A stretch of 35,873 nucleotides of DNA from Acetobacteraceae bacterium (GCA_027487385.1 JAIYDS010000191.1:1-35873); one strand, 5' to 3'. Shown: positions 14,629 to 23,177, counted from the stretch's first letter. Numbers and translations are program-made. Notes: generated from the sequence alone by a model not told the origin.

Positions 14629-16225
14629 GCACCAGGGCATTGCCGGCCTGCCACTCGCCGGCGCGGACCGCTTCCATCTCCGCCTCGATGCCCCGCAGCA
14701 CCCGGCCCGAGAAGGGCCCGAGATGCGTGTAGAGCGAGGATGCGAGAACGACCTGCTTCAGCGCCCGCGGGTTTCGCCGCAGCACCTGCGCCACCATCCG
14801 CCAGAATTCCCGGTTGACCGCCCAGCCCGCGCGGCGGAAATGCCAGCCCAGCAGCAGCGTGAAGCCCAGCCCCTGGGCCGCATCGCGCCAGGCGGTCCGG
14901 CGCGTGGCGGCGCGGAGGCGAAGCGCCAGCCCCAGCGCCTGCACCCGGCCGAAATAGGCCTCGGGGCTGTAGATCTGCGCGATCACCCGATGGAAATCCT
15001 GCAGCACGTCGATGCGCGGGCGCAGCGTGTCGAAGTTGAGGCCACCGGTGCATTGGTCACCCACCGTCTGGGCGTCGGGATCAATCACGTCATGGCCGAC
15101 ATGCAGCCGCCCCTCGCGCTCCAGCCGGCGGGTCAGCTGGGTGTTGGGCAGGGCATAGAGCAGGCCCACCATCGCGATGGGAATGGCGGATTCCTCGATG
15201 ACGCCGATCATTCCCTCGGCCACCGCCTCGCGCTCATTGTCGAAGCCGATGATGAAGCCGCCGCTGACCGAGATCCCCGCGGCATGCAGACGGCCAATGC
15301 TCTCGGGGATGCTGCGCCGCGTGTTCTGCTTCTTCTGCATCTGGCGCAGCGTCTCGGGGTCCGGGCTCTCGATCCCGATGAAGACGCCGAAGAAGCCCGC
15401 CTGCCGCAGCATCGCCACCAGCTCGGCATCATCGGCCAGGTTGATCGAGGCCTCGGTGGTGAATTCGAAGGGGTAACCGCGCGCCTTCTGCCAGGCGATC
15501 AATTCCGGCAGGAAGAGCTTCAGCGCCTTCTTGTTGCCGACCAGATTGTCATCCACGAAATCCACATGGCCGCGATAGCCGAGCGCCAGGATGGCATCGA
15601 GCTCGCCCAGCATCTGCGCGGTGGTCTTGATGCGCGGCTTGCGGCCGTAAAGCTCGATGATGTCGCAGAATTCGCAGGTGAAGGGGCACCCGCGCGAGAA
15701 TTGCAGGCTGAGATTGGTGTAGTCCTTCACCCGCAGCAGATCGTAGCGCGGCACGGGCGAGGCGGTGACATCGGCCTGGAATTTCTCGGCCTCGAAGGTG
15801 CCGGAGCTTTCGCCCGCCTCGAAGGCGGCGATGAAGTCCTGGATCACGCCCTCCGCCTCGCCCAGCACCCGGAAATCGGCATGGGCGTAGAGATGCGGGC
15901 TGGAGGTGACCTCGGGCCCGCCGACCACGACCGGCTTGCCCGCCGCCTGGCCCAGGGCGATCACGGCCAGCAGGTCGGGCTGCTGCGCCAGCATGCCGCC
16001 GACCATCACGAGATCCGCCCAGGCGAGATCGGCCTCGCTCAGCGCGGTCGTGTTGCGGTCCACCAGCCGCAATTCCCAGCCGGCGGGCAGCATGGCGGCG
16101 ACGGTGATGAGGCCCAAAGGCGGCGCGGGGTATTTCGCGCCGACAATCTCGCAGGTGCTGCTGTAGTTCCAGAAGGAGGGCGCCGTAAAGCGGGGTTGGA
16201 CCAGCAGGGCGCGTGTCTGGGACAT
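14603..16225 (-). CDS. B12-binding radical SAM protein (DUF4070 type, hopanoid-methylase-like)
   Basis: This 540-residue protein has an N-terminal cobalamin-binding Rossmann domain (about 5-135; VDRNTTALSEADLAWADLV, VVVGGPEVTSSP). The radical SAM core has the CxxxCxxC cluster at Cys180, Cys184 and Cys187 in SRGCPFTCEFCDIIELYGRK, and GIESPDPETLRQMQKKQN is the usual later core strand. The C-terminal DUF4070 region contains YALPNTQLTRRLEREGRL and FDTLRPRIDV. Hopanoid C-2 and C-3 methylases (HpnP, HpnR) belong to this group and the taxon makes that role attractive, but other B12 radical methylases share the layout. No ribosome-binding site precedes the ATG; a TTGACA 30 bases upstream suggests a leaderless message. 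It probably has its own promoter, separate from the methyltransferase upstream (16257). Confidence 0.85.
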   Translation of the reverse strand: MSQTRALLVQPRFTAPSFWNYSSTCEIVGAKYPAPPLGLITVAAMLPAGWELRLVDRNTTALSEADLAWADLVMVGGMLAQQPDLLAVIALGQAAGKPVVVGGPEVTSSPHLYAHADFRVLGEAEGVIQDFIAAFEAGESSGTFEAEKFQADVTASPVPRYDLLRVKDYTNLSLQFSRGCPFTCEFCDIIELYGRKPRIKTTAQMLGELDAILALGYRGHVDFVDDNLVGNKKALKLFLPELIAWQKARGYPFEFTTEASINLADDAELVAMLRQAGFFGVFIGIESPDPETLRQMQKKQNTRRSIPESIGRLHAAGISVSGGFIIGFDNEREAVAEGMIGVIEESAIPIAMVGLLYALPNTQLTRRLEREGRLHVGHDVIDPDAQTVGDQCTGGLNFDTLRPRIDVLQDFHRVIAQIYSPEAYFGRVQALGLALRLRAATRRTAWRDAAQGLGFTLLLGWHFRRAGWAVNREFWRMVAQVLRRNPRALKQVVLASSLYTHLGPFSGRVLRGIEAEMEAVRAGEWQAGNALVLTESAPDR

Positions 16226-16230
16226 TCCAA

Positions 16231-16260
16231 TGAATGGGAAGTTTCCCGCCTGGATGTCAA
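16231..16260 (-). promoter_or_regulatory. Promoter with palindromic spacer before the radical SAM gene
   Basis: On the minus strand TTGACA (16260-16255) is followed after 18 bases by CATTCA (16236-16231), which puts the expected transcription start at or beside the ATG at 16225. The spacer includes the 12-base palindrome GGGAA-GT-TTCCC (16236-16247), a candidate repressor site. The -10 match is only partial. Confidence 0.45.
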
Positions 16261-16958
16261 GAATATCCGGCCGGCAATTCCGCGACCACGCGCCGGCCGA
16301 GCGCCGGGGCGCCGGCCGGCATGGCGGCGAAGAGGTCCTTCTGCGCTTCGATCAGCGTGACCCCGCCCAGCCGGCGCAGGCTGTTCCGCCCGATCCGGTC
16401 CCACAGCGCCGCCCCCTGCAGGGCGAAGCGCCAGGGCAAAGGCGGCACGAAGAGCGCCGAATCGCGCCGCGTCACATGGAACATCTGGCGGCGGAGCTGC
16501 CCCTCGACCTGGCCACGGGAATAGGGCCGGCCCTGGCCGAAGGGGGTGTGGTCGAACAGCGCCCAGCTGCCCAGGCGGTTGGGCACCACCACCAGCAGGC
16601 GCCCATCATCGCGCAGCACGCGCCAGCATTCGCGCAGCAGGGCATGGGCGGCCTCGCTCGCCTCCAGCGCATGCACCAGCAGGATGCGGTCCATGCAGCG
16701 GTCGGGCAGCGGCAGATGGCGATCCTGCACCTGGGCGCAGCCGGGCATGGGGCCCAGCCCCTCGGGCGTCAGCGCGATGCGGCGGCCAGGCTGGCCGGGC
16801 CAAAGGGACATGTAGGGTGCGGCCCAGCCCACCCCCAGCAACTCCAGCCCTGTCATCTCCGGCCAGAGCGCGCCGACGCGCGCGCGCACCAGCCGCGCCG
16901 CCACCTGGCCCAGCGGGGCGCGATAGAATTCGGGCAGCCCGTGGACCTCACCGCTCAT
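16257..16958 (-). CDS. Class I SAM-dependent methyltransferase
   Basis: This 233-residue protein has a weakly conserved motif I (TGLELLGVGWAAPYMSLW), then LPLPDRCMDRILLVHALEAS and LLRECWRVLRDDGRLLVVVPN, which are the typical motif II-IV blocks of methyltransf_11-type enzymes. The C-terminal half (PYSRGQVEGQLRRQMF onward) is helical and ends LGRRVVAELPAGYS. The substrate is unknown. It is divergent from gloB with 69 bases between starts, a pairing I recall from other alphaproteobacteria. The predicted promoter of the radical SAM gene overlaps its last codons. Confidence 0.8.
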   Translation of the reverse strand: MSGEVHGLPEFYRAPLGQVAARLVRARVGALWPEMTGLELLGVGWAAPYMSLWPGQPGRRIALTPEGLGPMPGCAQVQDRHLPLPDRCMDRILLVHALEASEAAHALLRECWRVLRDDGRLLVVVPNRLGSWALFDHTPFGQGRPYSRGQVEGQLRRQMFHVTRRDSALFVPPLPWRFALQGAALWDRIGRNSLRRLGGVTLIEAQKDLFAAMPAGAPALGRRVVAELPAGYS

Positions 16959-17027
16959 GCGAGGGATATAGGACGACAGATTGCCCCAAGGGAGTGCCCC
17001 CGATGGAGAAGCCCCAATGGAGAAACC

Positions 17028-17756
17028 ATGACCCTCACCGTGAAGCCCATTCCGATCCTGGACGACAACTACGCCTGGTTCCTGCGCGACGAGGCGACGG
17101 GAATGACGGCGGTGATGGACGCCGCCGTGGTGGAACCCATCGCCGATTTCATCGCGACGGAGGGCGGACGGCTGGATTGGCTGCTGATCACCCACCACCA
17201 TGGCGACCACATCGCCGGCATTCCAGAACTGGCGAAGCGCTTCGGCGCGAAGATCGCGGGCAACGCCGGGGATGCCGCGCGCCTGCCGCCGCTCGATGTC
17301 GCGGTGAAGCCGGGTGACAGCTTCGCCCTGGGCGAATCCGTCGCCACCATCCTGGACAGCCCGGGCCACACGCGCGGCCACATCGCCTGGAGCTTCGCGG
17401 CCGATCACGCGCTGTTCAGCGGGGATACGCTTTTCGCCGTGGGCTGCGGCCGTCTGCTGGAGGGCACGCCCGACGAGATGTTCGCCTCGCTCGCCGCCTT
17501 CGCGCATCTGCCGGATGCGACGCGCGTCTATTGCGGGCATGAATACACCCTCTCCAACATCCGCTTCGCCCTGACGGTCGAGCCCGACAACCTGGCGCTG
17601 ACGGCCTATTCCGTGCAGGCCAAGGCCCAGCGCGAGGCGGGGCAGCCCACCATCCCCACCACGCTCGGCCTGGAGCGCGCGGTGAACCCCTTCGTCCGCG
17701 CCAAGGATGTGGCCGAGCTTGCGGCGCGCCGCGCCGGAAAGGACAGCTTCCGATGA
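17028..17756 (+). CDS. gloB: Hydroxyacylglutathione hydrolase (glyoxalase II)
   Basis: This 242-residue metallo-beta-lactamase-fold enzyme hydrolyses S-lactoylglutathione to lactate and glutathione. The zinc motif THHHGDH (55-61), the later GHTRGHIAW, SGDTLFAVGCGRLLEG and YCGHEYTLSN blocks supply all expected ligands. The N-terminal PIPILDDNYAWFL is the usual glyoxalase II start, and the C-terminal NPFVRAKDV is the glutathione-binding region. GGAG lies five bases before the ATG; the leader carries an imperfect direct repeat, ATGGAGAA occurring at 17003 and 17017, out of frame. It heads a tightly coupled run with a glutathione transferase (ATGA overlap) and a cupin. Confidence 0.94.
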   Translation: MTLTVKPIPILDDNYAWFLRDEATGMTAVMDAAVVEPIADFIATEGGRLDWLLITHHHGDHIAGIPELAKRFGAKIAGNAGDAARLPPLDVAVKPGDSFALGESVATILDSPGHTRGHIAWSFAADHALFSGDTLFAVGCGRLLEGTPDEMFASLAAFAHLPDATRVYCGHEYTLSNIRFALTVEPDNLALTAYSVQAKAQREAGQPTIPTTLGLERAVNPFVRAKDVAELAARRAGKDSFR

Positions 17757-18340
17757 AACTCCATTACTCCGCCGCCAGCCCCTTCGTCCGCAAGGTGGTC
17801 GCGGTCGCGATGCATCACGGAATCGCACTGGAGCGCGTGGCGACCAACCCGCATGCGAGCCCGGCCGATCTGCTGGCCGACAACCCGCTCTCCAAGGTGC
17901 CCGCCCTGGTGACGGATGCGGGGATGACCCTGCCGGACAGCCCGCTGATCTGCGAATACCTGGACAGCATCGGCTCCGCCGCCAAGCTCTACCCCACGGG
18001 CGATGCGCGCTGGCCGGCGCTGCGCCTCGCGGCCCTGGCCGATGGCATCCTCACCGCCGCCGTGCTGCGCCGCGGCCAATCCCTGATGCCGGCCGAAGAC
18101 GCCCGGGCCGGCACCATCGCCCGGCAGAAGGCGGCCGTCTTCCGCGCGCTGGACCTGCTGGAGGCCGAGGGCCTGCCCGCCACGCTCGACATCGGCACGC
18201 TCACGCTGGTCTGCGCCCTGGGCTATCTCGATTTCCGCTTCGGGGATGAGGATTGGCGCCCGGGCCGGCCGAAGCTCACCGCCTTCTACAACGCGCAGAT
18301 GGCGAACCCGATCTTCGCCGACACGGTGCCGGTCGGATGA
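17753..18340 (+). CDS. Glutathione S-transferase family protein
   Basis: This 195-residue protein has a thioredoxin-like N-domain beginning MKLHYSAASPFVRKVVAVAM, with Ser9 of SPFVRKV in the position of the activating Ser/Cys, the cis-proline KVPALV (48-53) and the glutathione gamma-glutamyl site DSPLICEYLD (62-71). A helical C-domain follows, with TLTLVCALGYLDFRF near 150-165. It resembles the YibF-like bacterial group. The reaction is unknown. Overlaps of four bases on both sides (gloB and the cupin gene) show that the three are translated together, consistent with methylglyoxal/electrophile detoxification. Confidence 0.88.
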   Translation: MKLHYSAASPFVRKVVAVAMHHGIALERVATNPHASPADLLADNPLSKVPALVTDAGMTLPDSPLICEYLDSIGSAAKLYPTGDARWPALRLAALADGILTAAVLRRGQSLMPAEDARAGTIARQKAAVFRALDLLEAEGLPATLDIGTLTLVCALGYLDFRFGDEDWRPGRPKLTAFYNAQMANPIFADTVPVG

Positions 18341-18774
18341 AGCTGACGGATCCCGAGCTGGACCCCAAGGCGCTGATCGCCGAACTCGGGCTGCAACCGC
18401 ATCCCGAGGGCGGGCATTACCGCGAGATCTTTCGCCACGCGCCAGCCGATGGCTCGCGCGGCGAGAGCACGGCCATCTACTACCTGCTGGCCCCGGGCGA
18501 GCGCAGCCATTGGCATCGCGTGGATGCCGACGAGGGCTGGCACTGGTATGGCGGCGGCGCGCTGGCCCTGCGGATGTGGAATGGCGAAGGCGTGCAGACC
18601 GTCCATCTCGGCCCCGACATCGGCACCGGGCAGCTTCCCTTCGCCATGGTGCCGCGCGGCGTCTGGCAGGCGGCGGCACCGGTGCAGGGATGGGTGCTCT
18701 GCGGCTGCACCGTGGCGCCGGCCTTCTCCTTCGAAGGGTTCGAGATGGCGCCGCCGGGGTGGGAGCCGAAGTAA
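18337..18774 (+). CDS. DUF985-family cupin protein
   Basis: This 145-residue single-domain cupin shows the DUF985 (Cupin_5) hallmarks: LQPHPEGGHYREIFRH (16-31), STAIYYLLAPGERSHWHRVD, EGWHWYGGGALALRMW and, near the end, GCTVAPAFSFEGFEMA. His and Glu residues in these blocks are the likely metal ligands. The ATG overlaps the glutathione transferase stop. The function of the family is not established in bacteria; a sugar- or metabolite-binding role has been discussed. Repeat copy R4 follows the stop codon almost directly, and transcription may end or be processed there before the methyltransferase at 18840. Confidence 0.85.
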   Translation: MKLTDPELDPKALIAELGLQPHPEGGHYREIFRHAPADGSRGESTAIYYLLAPGERSHWHRVDADEGWHWYGGGALALRMWNGEGVQTVHLGPDIGTGQLPFAMVPRGVWQAAAPVQGWVLCGCTVAPAFSFEGFEMAPPGWEPK

Positions 18775-18777
18775 AAA

Positions 18778-18818
18778 GGAAGGCCTCCGGCGGCTGGGGC
18801 CGAGAGGCCCCAGACCCC
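18778..18818 (+). repeat. Dispersed GNRA-hairpin repeat, copy R4
   Basis: This copy begins four bases after the DUF985 stop. The stem TGGGGCC/GGCCCCA with GAGA loop is intact; the first bases read GGAAGGCC instead of GGGCC. It lies between two genes on the same strand and ends 21 bases before the next ATG. Confidence 0.75.
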
Positions 18819-18839
18819 TATTTCTTGGGAATCACCGAT

Positions 18840-19445
18840 ATGAGCACGTCACTCGCCTGGGATGAGCGTTACACGGGGGGCGAATTCCAGTTCGGAACGG
18901 CGCCCAATGAGTATCTGCGGGCGCAGGCCTGGCGCTTCCGGCCGGGGATGGCCACGCTGGCCGTGGGCGATGGCGAGGGGCGCAACGGGGTCTGGCTCGC
19001 CAAGCTGGGGCTCGCCGTCACCAGCCTCGACTGGTCCGCCGTCGCGGTCGGCAAGGCGCAGGCCTTCGCCAATGCGCGCGGCGTGCCGCTGGATGCGCGC
19101 CAGGCGGATGTGACGCGCTGGGACTGGCCCGAGGCGCAATATGACCTGATCGCCTGGATCTACCTGCACCTCCCGCCCGAGGACCGCGCCATCGCGACGG
19201 CGGGCTGCCTGCGCGCGCTGAAGCCAGGCGGGCTGCTCGTGCTGGAATGCTTCTCGCCCGCGCAGGAGGGCCGCCGTTCGGGCGGGCCGAAAATCCCGGC
19301 CCTGCTCTGGGACCGCGCCATCGTGGAGCGCGAATTCGCGGGGCTCGAAGTGTTGGAACTCACCGAGGGCGCGGTGCGGCTGGATGAGGGGCCGCGCCAC
19401 CAAGGCCTGGCCGAAGTGGTGCGCTGCGTGCTGCGGAAAAGCTGA
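18840..19445 (+). CDS. Class I SAM-dependent methyltransferase (TehB/TPMT-like)
   Basis: This 201-residue protein begins LAWDERYTGGEFQFGTAPN, a start typical of the TehB/thiopurine-type group. It has a clear SAM-binding motif I, TLAVGDGEGRNGVWLAKLG (39-57), an acidic residue at the end of the next strand (VTSLDWSAV), DLIAWIYLHLPPEDR and CLRALKPGGLLVLECFSP. Substrates of this group include tellurite, thiols and thiopurines; none can be chosen here. It follows R4 and has little room for its own promoter (65 bases), so it may be read from the gloB operon. Confidence 0.83.
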   Translation: MSTSLAWDERYTGGEFQFGTAPNEYLRAQAWRFRPGMATLAVGDGEGRNGVWLAKLGLAVTSLDWSAVAVGKAQAFANARGVPLDARQADVTRWDWPEAQYDLIAWIYLHLPPEDRAIATAGCLRALKPGGLLVLECFSPAQEGRRSGGPKIPALLWDRAIVEREFAGLEVLELTEGAVRLDEGPRHQGLAEVVRCVLRKS

Positions 19446-19498
19446 TTCCCGTTTGCGTGGTTTCATGCCAGCCTCCGGGAAAACACCCGGAGGATCCC

Positions 19499-20464
19499 AT
19501 GACCATTCAACGCCGCGCCCTGCTCGCCACACCCATCCTCGCGGCGCCGGCCTTCGCCCAGGCCTTTCCGACGCGGCCCATCCGCCTCATCGTCGGCTTC
19601 CCGCCCGGCGGCGGCTCAGACCTCGTCGCGCGCCCCATCGCGCAGCGGATGAGCGAGAGCCTGGGCCAACCCGTGCTGGTGGAAAACCGTGGCGGCGCCA
19701 ATGGCAATCTGGGCCTCGACGCCGTCGCGAAGAGTGCGCCGGATGGCTACACCTTCGGCCATGTGAACAATGCGGTGATCGCGGTGAACCCGCTGCTCTA
19801 TCGCAACCTGCCCTTCGATTCCGCGCGGGATTTCGCGCCCATCGCGCTCGCCACGGTGGGCGGGCTCTTCTTCATGGTGCCGGCCGAGCTGGGCGTTCGC
19901 ACCCTGCCGGAATTCGTCGCCCTCGCCCGCGCGCGCCCTGGGCAGCTGAATTTCGGCTCGGCCGGGCAGGGTTCGATCACGCAGCTGGCCTTCGAGCTGT
20001 TCGCCGCCCAATCCGGCACGCAGATCGAGGTGGTGCATTACCGCGGCAGCGCGCCGGCGCTGCAGGACATGCTGGGCGGGCGGGTGCAGTTCATGATCGA
20101 CGGCATCAACCTGGCCAAGCCGCAGGTGGATGCGGGCCGGGTGCGCGCCATCGCCTTCCTGGGCGGCACCGAGCGCCACCCGCTGCTGCCCGATGTGCCC
20201 ACGGCGGCCGAGCAGGGCATGCCCCACCTGGTGGTGCGCGGCTGGCAGGGCTTCGTCGGCCGGACCGGCACGCCCGAGCCCATCCTGGAGGCGCTGCAGA
20301 ACGCCATCCGCACCGCGGTGAATGACCCGGGCGTGCAGAACATCTTCAACGGCCAGGGGATCATCCCCCGCTTCCAGGACCGCGCCACCATGGCCCGGCT
20401 GATCCGCGAGGAGACGGCCACCTGGCAGCCCATCATCCAGAGGCTGGGGCTGCGGCTGGACTGA
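19499..20464 (+). CDS. Tripartite tricarboxylate transporter receptor (TctC/Bug family), orphan 2
   Basis: This 321-residue protein has a signal peptide (QRRALLATPILAAPAFAQA, cleavage near 22), then FPTRPIRLIVGFPPGG and GSDLVARPI, the conserved ligand loop. LNFGSAGQGSITQLAFELF and VVHYRGSAPALQDMLGGRV are the other family blocks. GGAGG sits 5-9 bases before the ATG. It probably stands alone: R5 and a convergent amidohydrolase follow, and no TctA/TctB genes are nearby, so it must use membrane subunits encoded elsewhere or act as a sensor. The ligand is unknown, usually a carboxylate. Confidence 0.9.
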   Translation: MTIQRRALLATPILAAPAFAQAFPTRPIRLIVGFPPGGGSDLVARPIAQRMSESLGQPVLVENRGGANGNLGLDAVAKSAPDGYTFGHVNNAVIAVNPLLYRNLPFDSARDFAPIALATVGGLFFMVPAELGVRTLPEFVALARARPGQLNFGSAGQGSITQLAFELFAAQSGTQIEVVHYRGSAPALQDMLGGRVQFMIDGINLAKPQVDAGRVRAIAFLGGTERHPLLPDVPTAAEQGMPHLVVRGWQGFVGRTGTPEPILEALQNAIRTAVNDPGVQNIFNGQGIIPRFQDRATMARLIREETATWQPIIQRLGLRLD

Positions 20465-20484
20465 AAGAGAACTGGGAAGAAAAG

Positions 20485-20522
20485 GGGCCTCCGGCGGCTG
20501 GGGCCGAGAGGCCCCAGACCCC
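20485..20522 (+). repeat. Dispersed GNRA-hairpin repeat, copy R5
   Basis: This copy starts 21 bases after the receptor stop, in the 86-base gap to the convergent amidohydrolase. The sequence matches R1 in full, including the GAGA loop. It is the natural candidate to end transcription from both sides. Confidence 0.75.
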
Positions 20523-20550
20523 AGCTGAAAGAGAGGGATCCGAGGCTCTT

Positions 20551-22221
20551 CTACGGCCCCCCATGCACCACCTCTCCCCCCACCATCGTCATCTCCGCCG
20601 CGATATCCTTCAGCGCCGAGAGTTCCACGGTGAGCGGATCCGCCGTCAGCACCGCGAGATCGGCGAGCTTCCCCACCTCGATCGCGCCCTTGTCGCGCTC
20701 TGACATGGTGAGGAAGGCGCCCGCATTCGTCGCGGCGCGGATGGCGCGCTCGCGGCTGATCGCCTGCCCCTCCCCCACCGCGCGCTGCGTGTGCATGTTC
20801 TGCCGCGAGACCGCCTGCCACATCGGGTAGAACATCGAGACGGGGACGTTGTCCGTCGCCAGCGCATAGGTCACGCCAGCCTCCTCCAGCCAGCGCAGGG
20901 GCGAGATGCTGTCCTCGTTCGGCAGCTTGTGGCGGTCCACCAGCAGGTGGCCTTCCTTGTAGATGTAGCGGTTGGTGTGGGTGGTGAGCACCAGGCCGAG
21001 GTCGCGGATGCGGTGCACCTGCTCTTGGCTCAGCACGGCGATGTGGCCGAGCACCCAGCGCAGGTCCCGGATCGGCACCACCTCATTCACCTCGGCGAAG
21101 AGGTCCAGCATGTTGGGCCAGATGCCGATGGCGCGGATGCCGTGCCGCGCGCAGGCGATCAGCATCTCCTTCGCGCGTTCGCGATCGAGGCCCATGTCGT
21201 AGTTGAAGCCCGCCCAGCCGGTATAGGGCGCGGCCTGGGCGCGCAGCGCATTGTCCGGCGTGCGGCCGATCTCGGTGATGAGGCCGGCGAGGCGCAGCCT
21301 GTCATCGCCCAGCCCGGCGCCGGCCAGCTGATGCGCCCAGCCGCCGATCAGCCGTTCCATGGAGACGCCCTCCATCCCGCGCCAGTCCGGGCTGAGCGCC
21401 AAATGCGAGCGCATGGTGAGGCGCCCCGCCGCATGCACCTCGCGATAGGCGGCCAGCAACTCGGCCGCCACGCCGTGCTCCTCATAGATGCTGGTCGTGC
21501 CGAAGGCGTGATACATCGCCGCCGATTTCGGCAGGCCGGCCACGCGATGCGCATGGGTGAAGCCGGGCGCCATGTGGAAGGCGGCGAGTTCCATCAGCGG
21601 CACATAGCCCTGCTCGATGATGACGCCATCCGGCTCGCCCGCCGCATCCTTGCGGATGGTGACGGAAGGGTGCGGCGGTGCCGTCTCGCGCGTGATGCCG
21701 GCGCGTTTCAGCGCCATGGAATTGGCGATGGAGACCAGCGGCAGCGAATGCCGCCAGAAGCCCCAGATGGGTCGGATATAGACCGGGTTGCGAGGCGCCG
21801 CGTCATCCAGCTCGGCGCGCGTGGGCCAGCGGCCTTCGGCAAGGGATTCCGGGAGGTCCCAATAGAAGGGCGGCTCGCCCACCGGCATGGTGACGATCCA
21901 TTCGCCGGGCGCCTTGTCCTTCGCCAGTTCGGCGATGCGCGCCTGGATGGCGGCGATGGAGCGGCAGCCGGCGAGGCTCGGGAAAACGTCCTTCAGCCCC
22001 TCGCGGTCCATATGGGCGTGGCCATCGATCAGCCCGGGCAGCACGGCGCGGCCCTGCAATGCGATGTGCCGCGTGTGGGGTGCCGCATGGCGCTGCACCA
22101 TCGCGTCCTCGCCCACCGCGATGAAGCGGCCGGCGCGGATCGCGACCGATTCCGCGATGGAGAAGCGCGCATCGGCGGTGATGATCTTGCCGTGGCTCAG
22201 GATGATGTCGGCCGGCTCCAT
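20551..22221 (-). CDS. YtcJ-like metal-dependent amidohydrolase
   Basis: This 556-residue member of the amidohydrolase superfamily (amidohydrolase_3/YtcJ group) has the small beta sandwich at both ends, the metal motif LPGLIDGHAHMDREG with His68 and His70 near the N-terminus, and a late catalytic Asp in YALATDNVPVS. ALIEVGKLADLAVL-like wording appears as GAIEVGKLADLAVLTADPL, the standard C-terminal return to the sandwich. There is no signal peptide. Substrates in this group are N-acylated or formylated amines and cyclic amides. Five bases separate it from the receptor gene upstream (22227), so receptor and hydrolase form a two-gene operon, suggesting that the hydrolase acts on the compound the receptor binds. 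Confidence 0.85.
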   Translation of the reverse strand: MEPADIILSHGKIITADARFSIAESVAIRAGRFIAVGEDAMVQRHAAPHTRHIALQGRAVLPGLIDGHAHMDREGLKDVFPSLAGCRSIAAIQARIAELAKDKAPGEWIVTMPVGEPPFYWDLPESLAEGRWPTRAELDDAAPRNPVYIRPIWGFWRHSLPLVSIANSMALKRAGITRETAPPHPSVTIRKDAAGEPDGVIIEQGYVPLMELAAFHMAPGFTHAHRVAGLPKSAAMYHAFGTTSIYEEHGVAAELLAAYREVHAAGRLTMRSHLALSPDWRGMEGVSMERLIGGWAHQLAGAGLGDDRLRLAGLITEIGRTPDNALRAQAAPYTGWAGFNYDMGLDRERAKEMLIACARHGIRAIGIWPNMLDLFAEVNEVVPIRDLRWVLGHIAVLSQEQVHRIRDLGLVLTTHTNRYIYKEGHLLVDRHKLPNEDSISPLRWLEEAGVTYALATDNVPVSMFYPMWQAVSRQNMHTQRAVGEGQAISRERAIRAATNAGAFLTMSERDKGAIEVGKLADLAVLTADPLTVELSALKDIAAEMTMVGGEVVHGGP

Positions 22222-22226
22222 GTGTC

Positions 22227-23177
22227 CTACTCCGCGCGCTGCAGGCGGCCCTGGCGGACCATCTCGGCCCAGCGGGCCACATCCTCGCGGAAATAGGCGG
22301 CGAAGGCGGCGCTCTCGGCCGGGATGGGCTGGGCGGCGGAAAGGCGCAGCCGCTCACGCACCGCGGGCGCCTGGAGGGCGGCGAGCGCCGCGGCCTCCAG
22401 CCGGCGCTGCGTGGCCTCCGGCGCGCCGGATCGGATGAAGAGGCCCACCCAGGTCTCGAAGGCATAGCCCGGCACGGTCTCGGCGATGGCAGGCACCTGG
22501 GGCAGCACGTCCGAGCGCGTGCGCGACGTGATGCCGAGCGCCCGCACCGCCCCCTGCTGCACCTGGCCGATGGAGGAGGCCATCACATCCAGCAGCATGT
22601 CGATGCGCTGGGCGATGAGGTCCGGATAGACGGCGCCCGAGCCGCGATAGGGCACGTGCAGAAGCTCGACGCCCGCCGCGGCACCCAGCAGCACGCCGGC
22701 CAGGTGGCTCCCCGTGCCGGGGCCGGAGGAACCGAAGCTCACCCGCCCCGGCGCCGCGCGCGCCGCCGCCAGCAGCCCCGCCACATCGCGATGCGGCGAT
22801 TGCGGCGAGACGACCAGCAAAGACGGAATGGCACCCATGCCGAGCACGGGCGTGAGATCCCGCACCGGATCAAAGCCGAGTTGGGCGAGCGAGACGGAGC
22901 TGGCGAGCCCTGCCCCGGTGAAGAGGATGGTGTGCCCATCCGGCCGGGATTGCTGGGCCACATAGGCCGCGCCGACATTCCCGCCCGCGCCTGGCCGCGT
23001 GTCGATCGCAACCGGCTGGCCCAGGCCAGCTGCCAGTTCCGGCGCGAGGACGCGGGCCAGCACGTCAATCGTGCCGCCCGGCGCAAAGGGCACGACCAGG
23101 GTGAGCGGCCGCTCCGGAAAAGCCAGCGCCGGGCGCAGCGGCAGCAGCGCGACCAGCAGGGCAAGGAGAATTCGCAT
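22227..23177 (-). CDS. Tripartite tricarboxylate transporter receptor (TctC/Bug family), orphan 3
   Basis: This 316-residue protein has the signal peptide MRILLALLVALLPLRPALA, then FPERPLTLVVPFAPGGTIDV, whose PGGTIDVLAR is the ligand loop, and VSFGSSGPGTGSHLAGVLLG and LLHVPYRGSGAVYPDL later. The ATG at 23177 is preferred because GGGAG lies seven bases before it; the in-frame ATG at 23195 has only CTCC upstream. It is the first gene of the operon with the YtcJ-like hydrolase. The upstream gap (23178-23282) contains the tRNA promoter on the other strand and no obvious promoter for this gene. Confidence 0.9.
   Translation of the reverse strand: MRILLALLVALLPLRPALAFPERPLTLVVPFAPGGTIDVLARVLAPELAAGLGQPVAIDTRPGAGGNVGAAYVAQQSRPDGHTILFTGAGLASSVSLAQLGFDPVRDLTPVLGMGAIPSLLVVSPQSPHRDVAGLLAAARAAPGRVSFGSSGPGTGSHLAGVLLGAAAGVELLHVPYRGSGAVYPDLIAQRIDMLLDVMASSIGQVQQGAVRALGITSRTRSDVLPQVPAIAETVPGYAFETWVGLFIRSGAPEATQRRLEAAALAALQAPAVRERLRLSAAQPIPAESAAFAAYFREDVARWAEMVRQGRLQRAE

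Noticed and set aside
3845..20522. The six hairpin repeats as a CRISPR array or insertion-sequence ends.
   Set aside because: They are kilobases apart, carry internal hairpins, lie after stop codons, and enclose no spacers or transposase gene.
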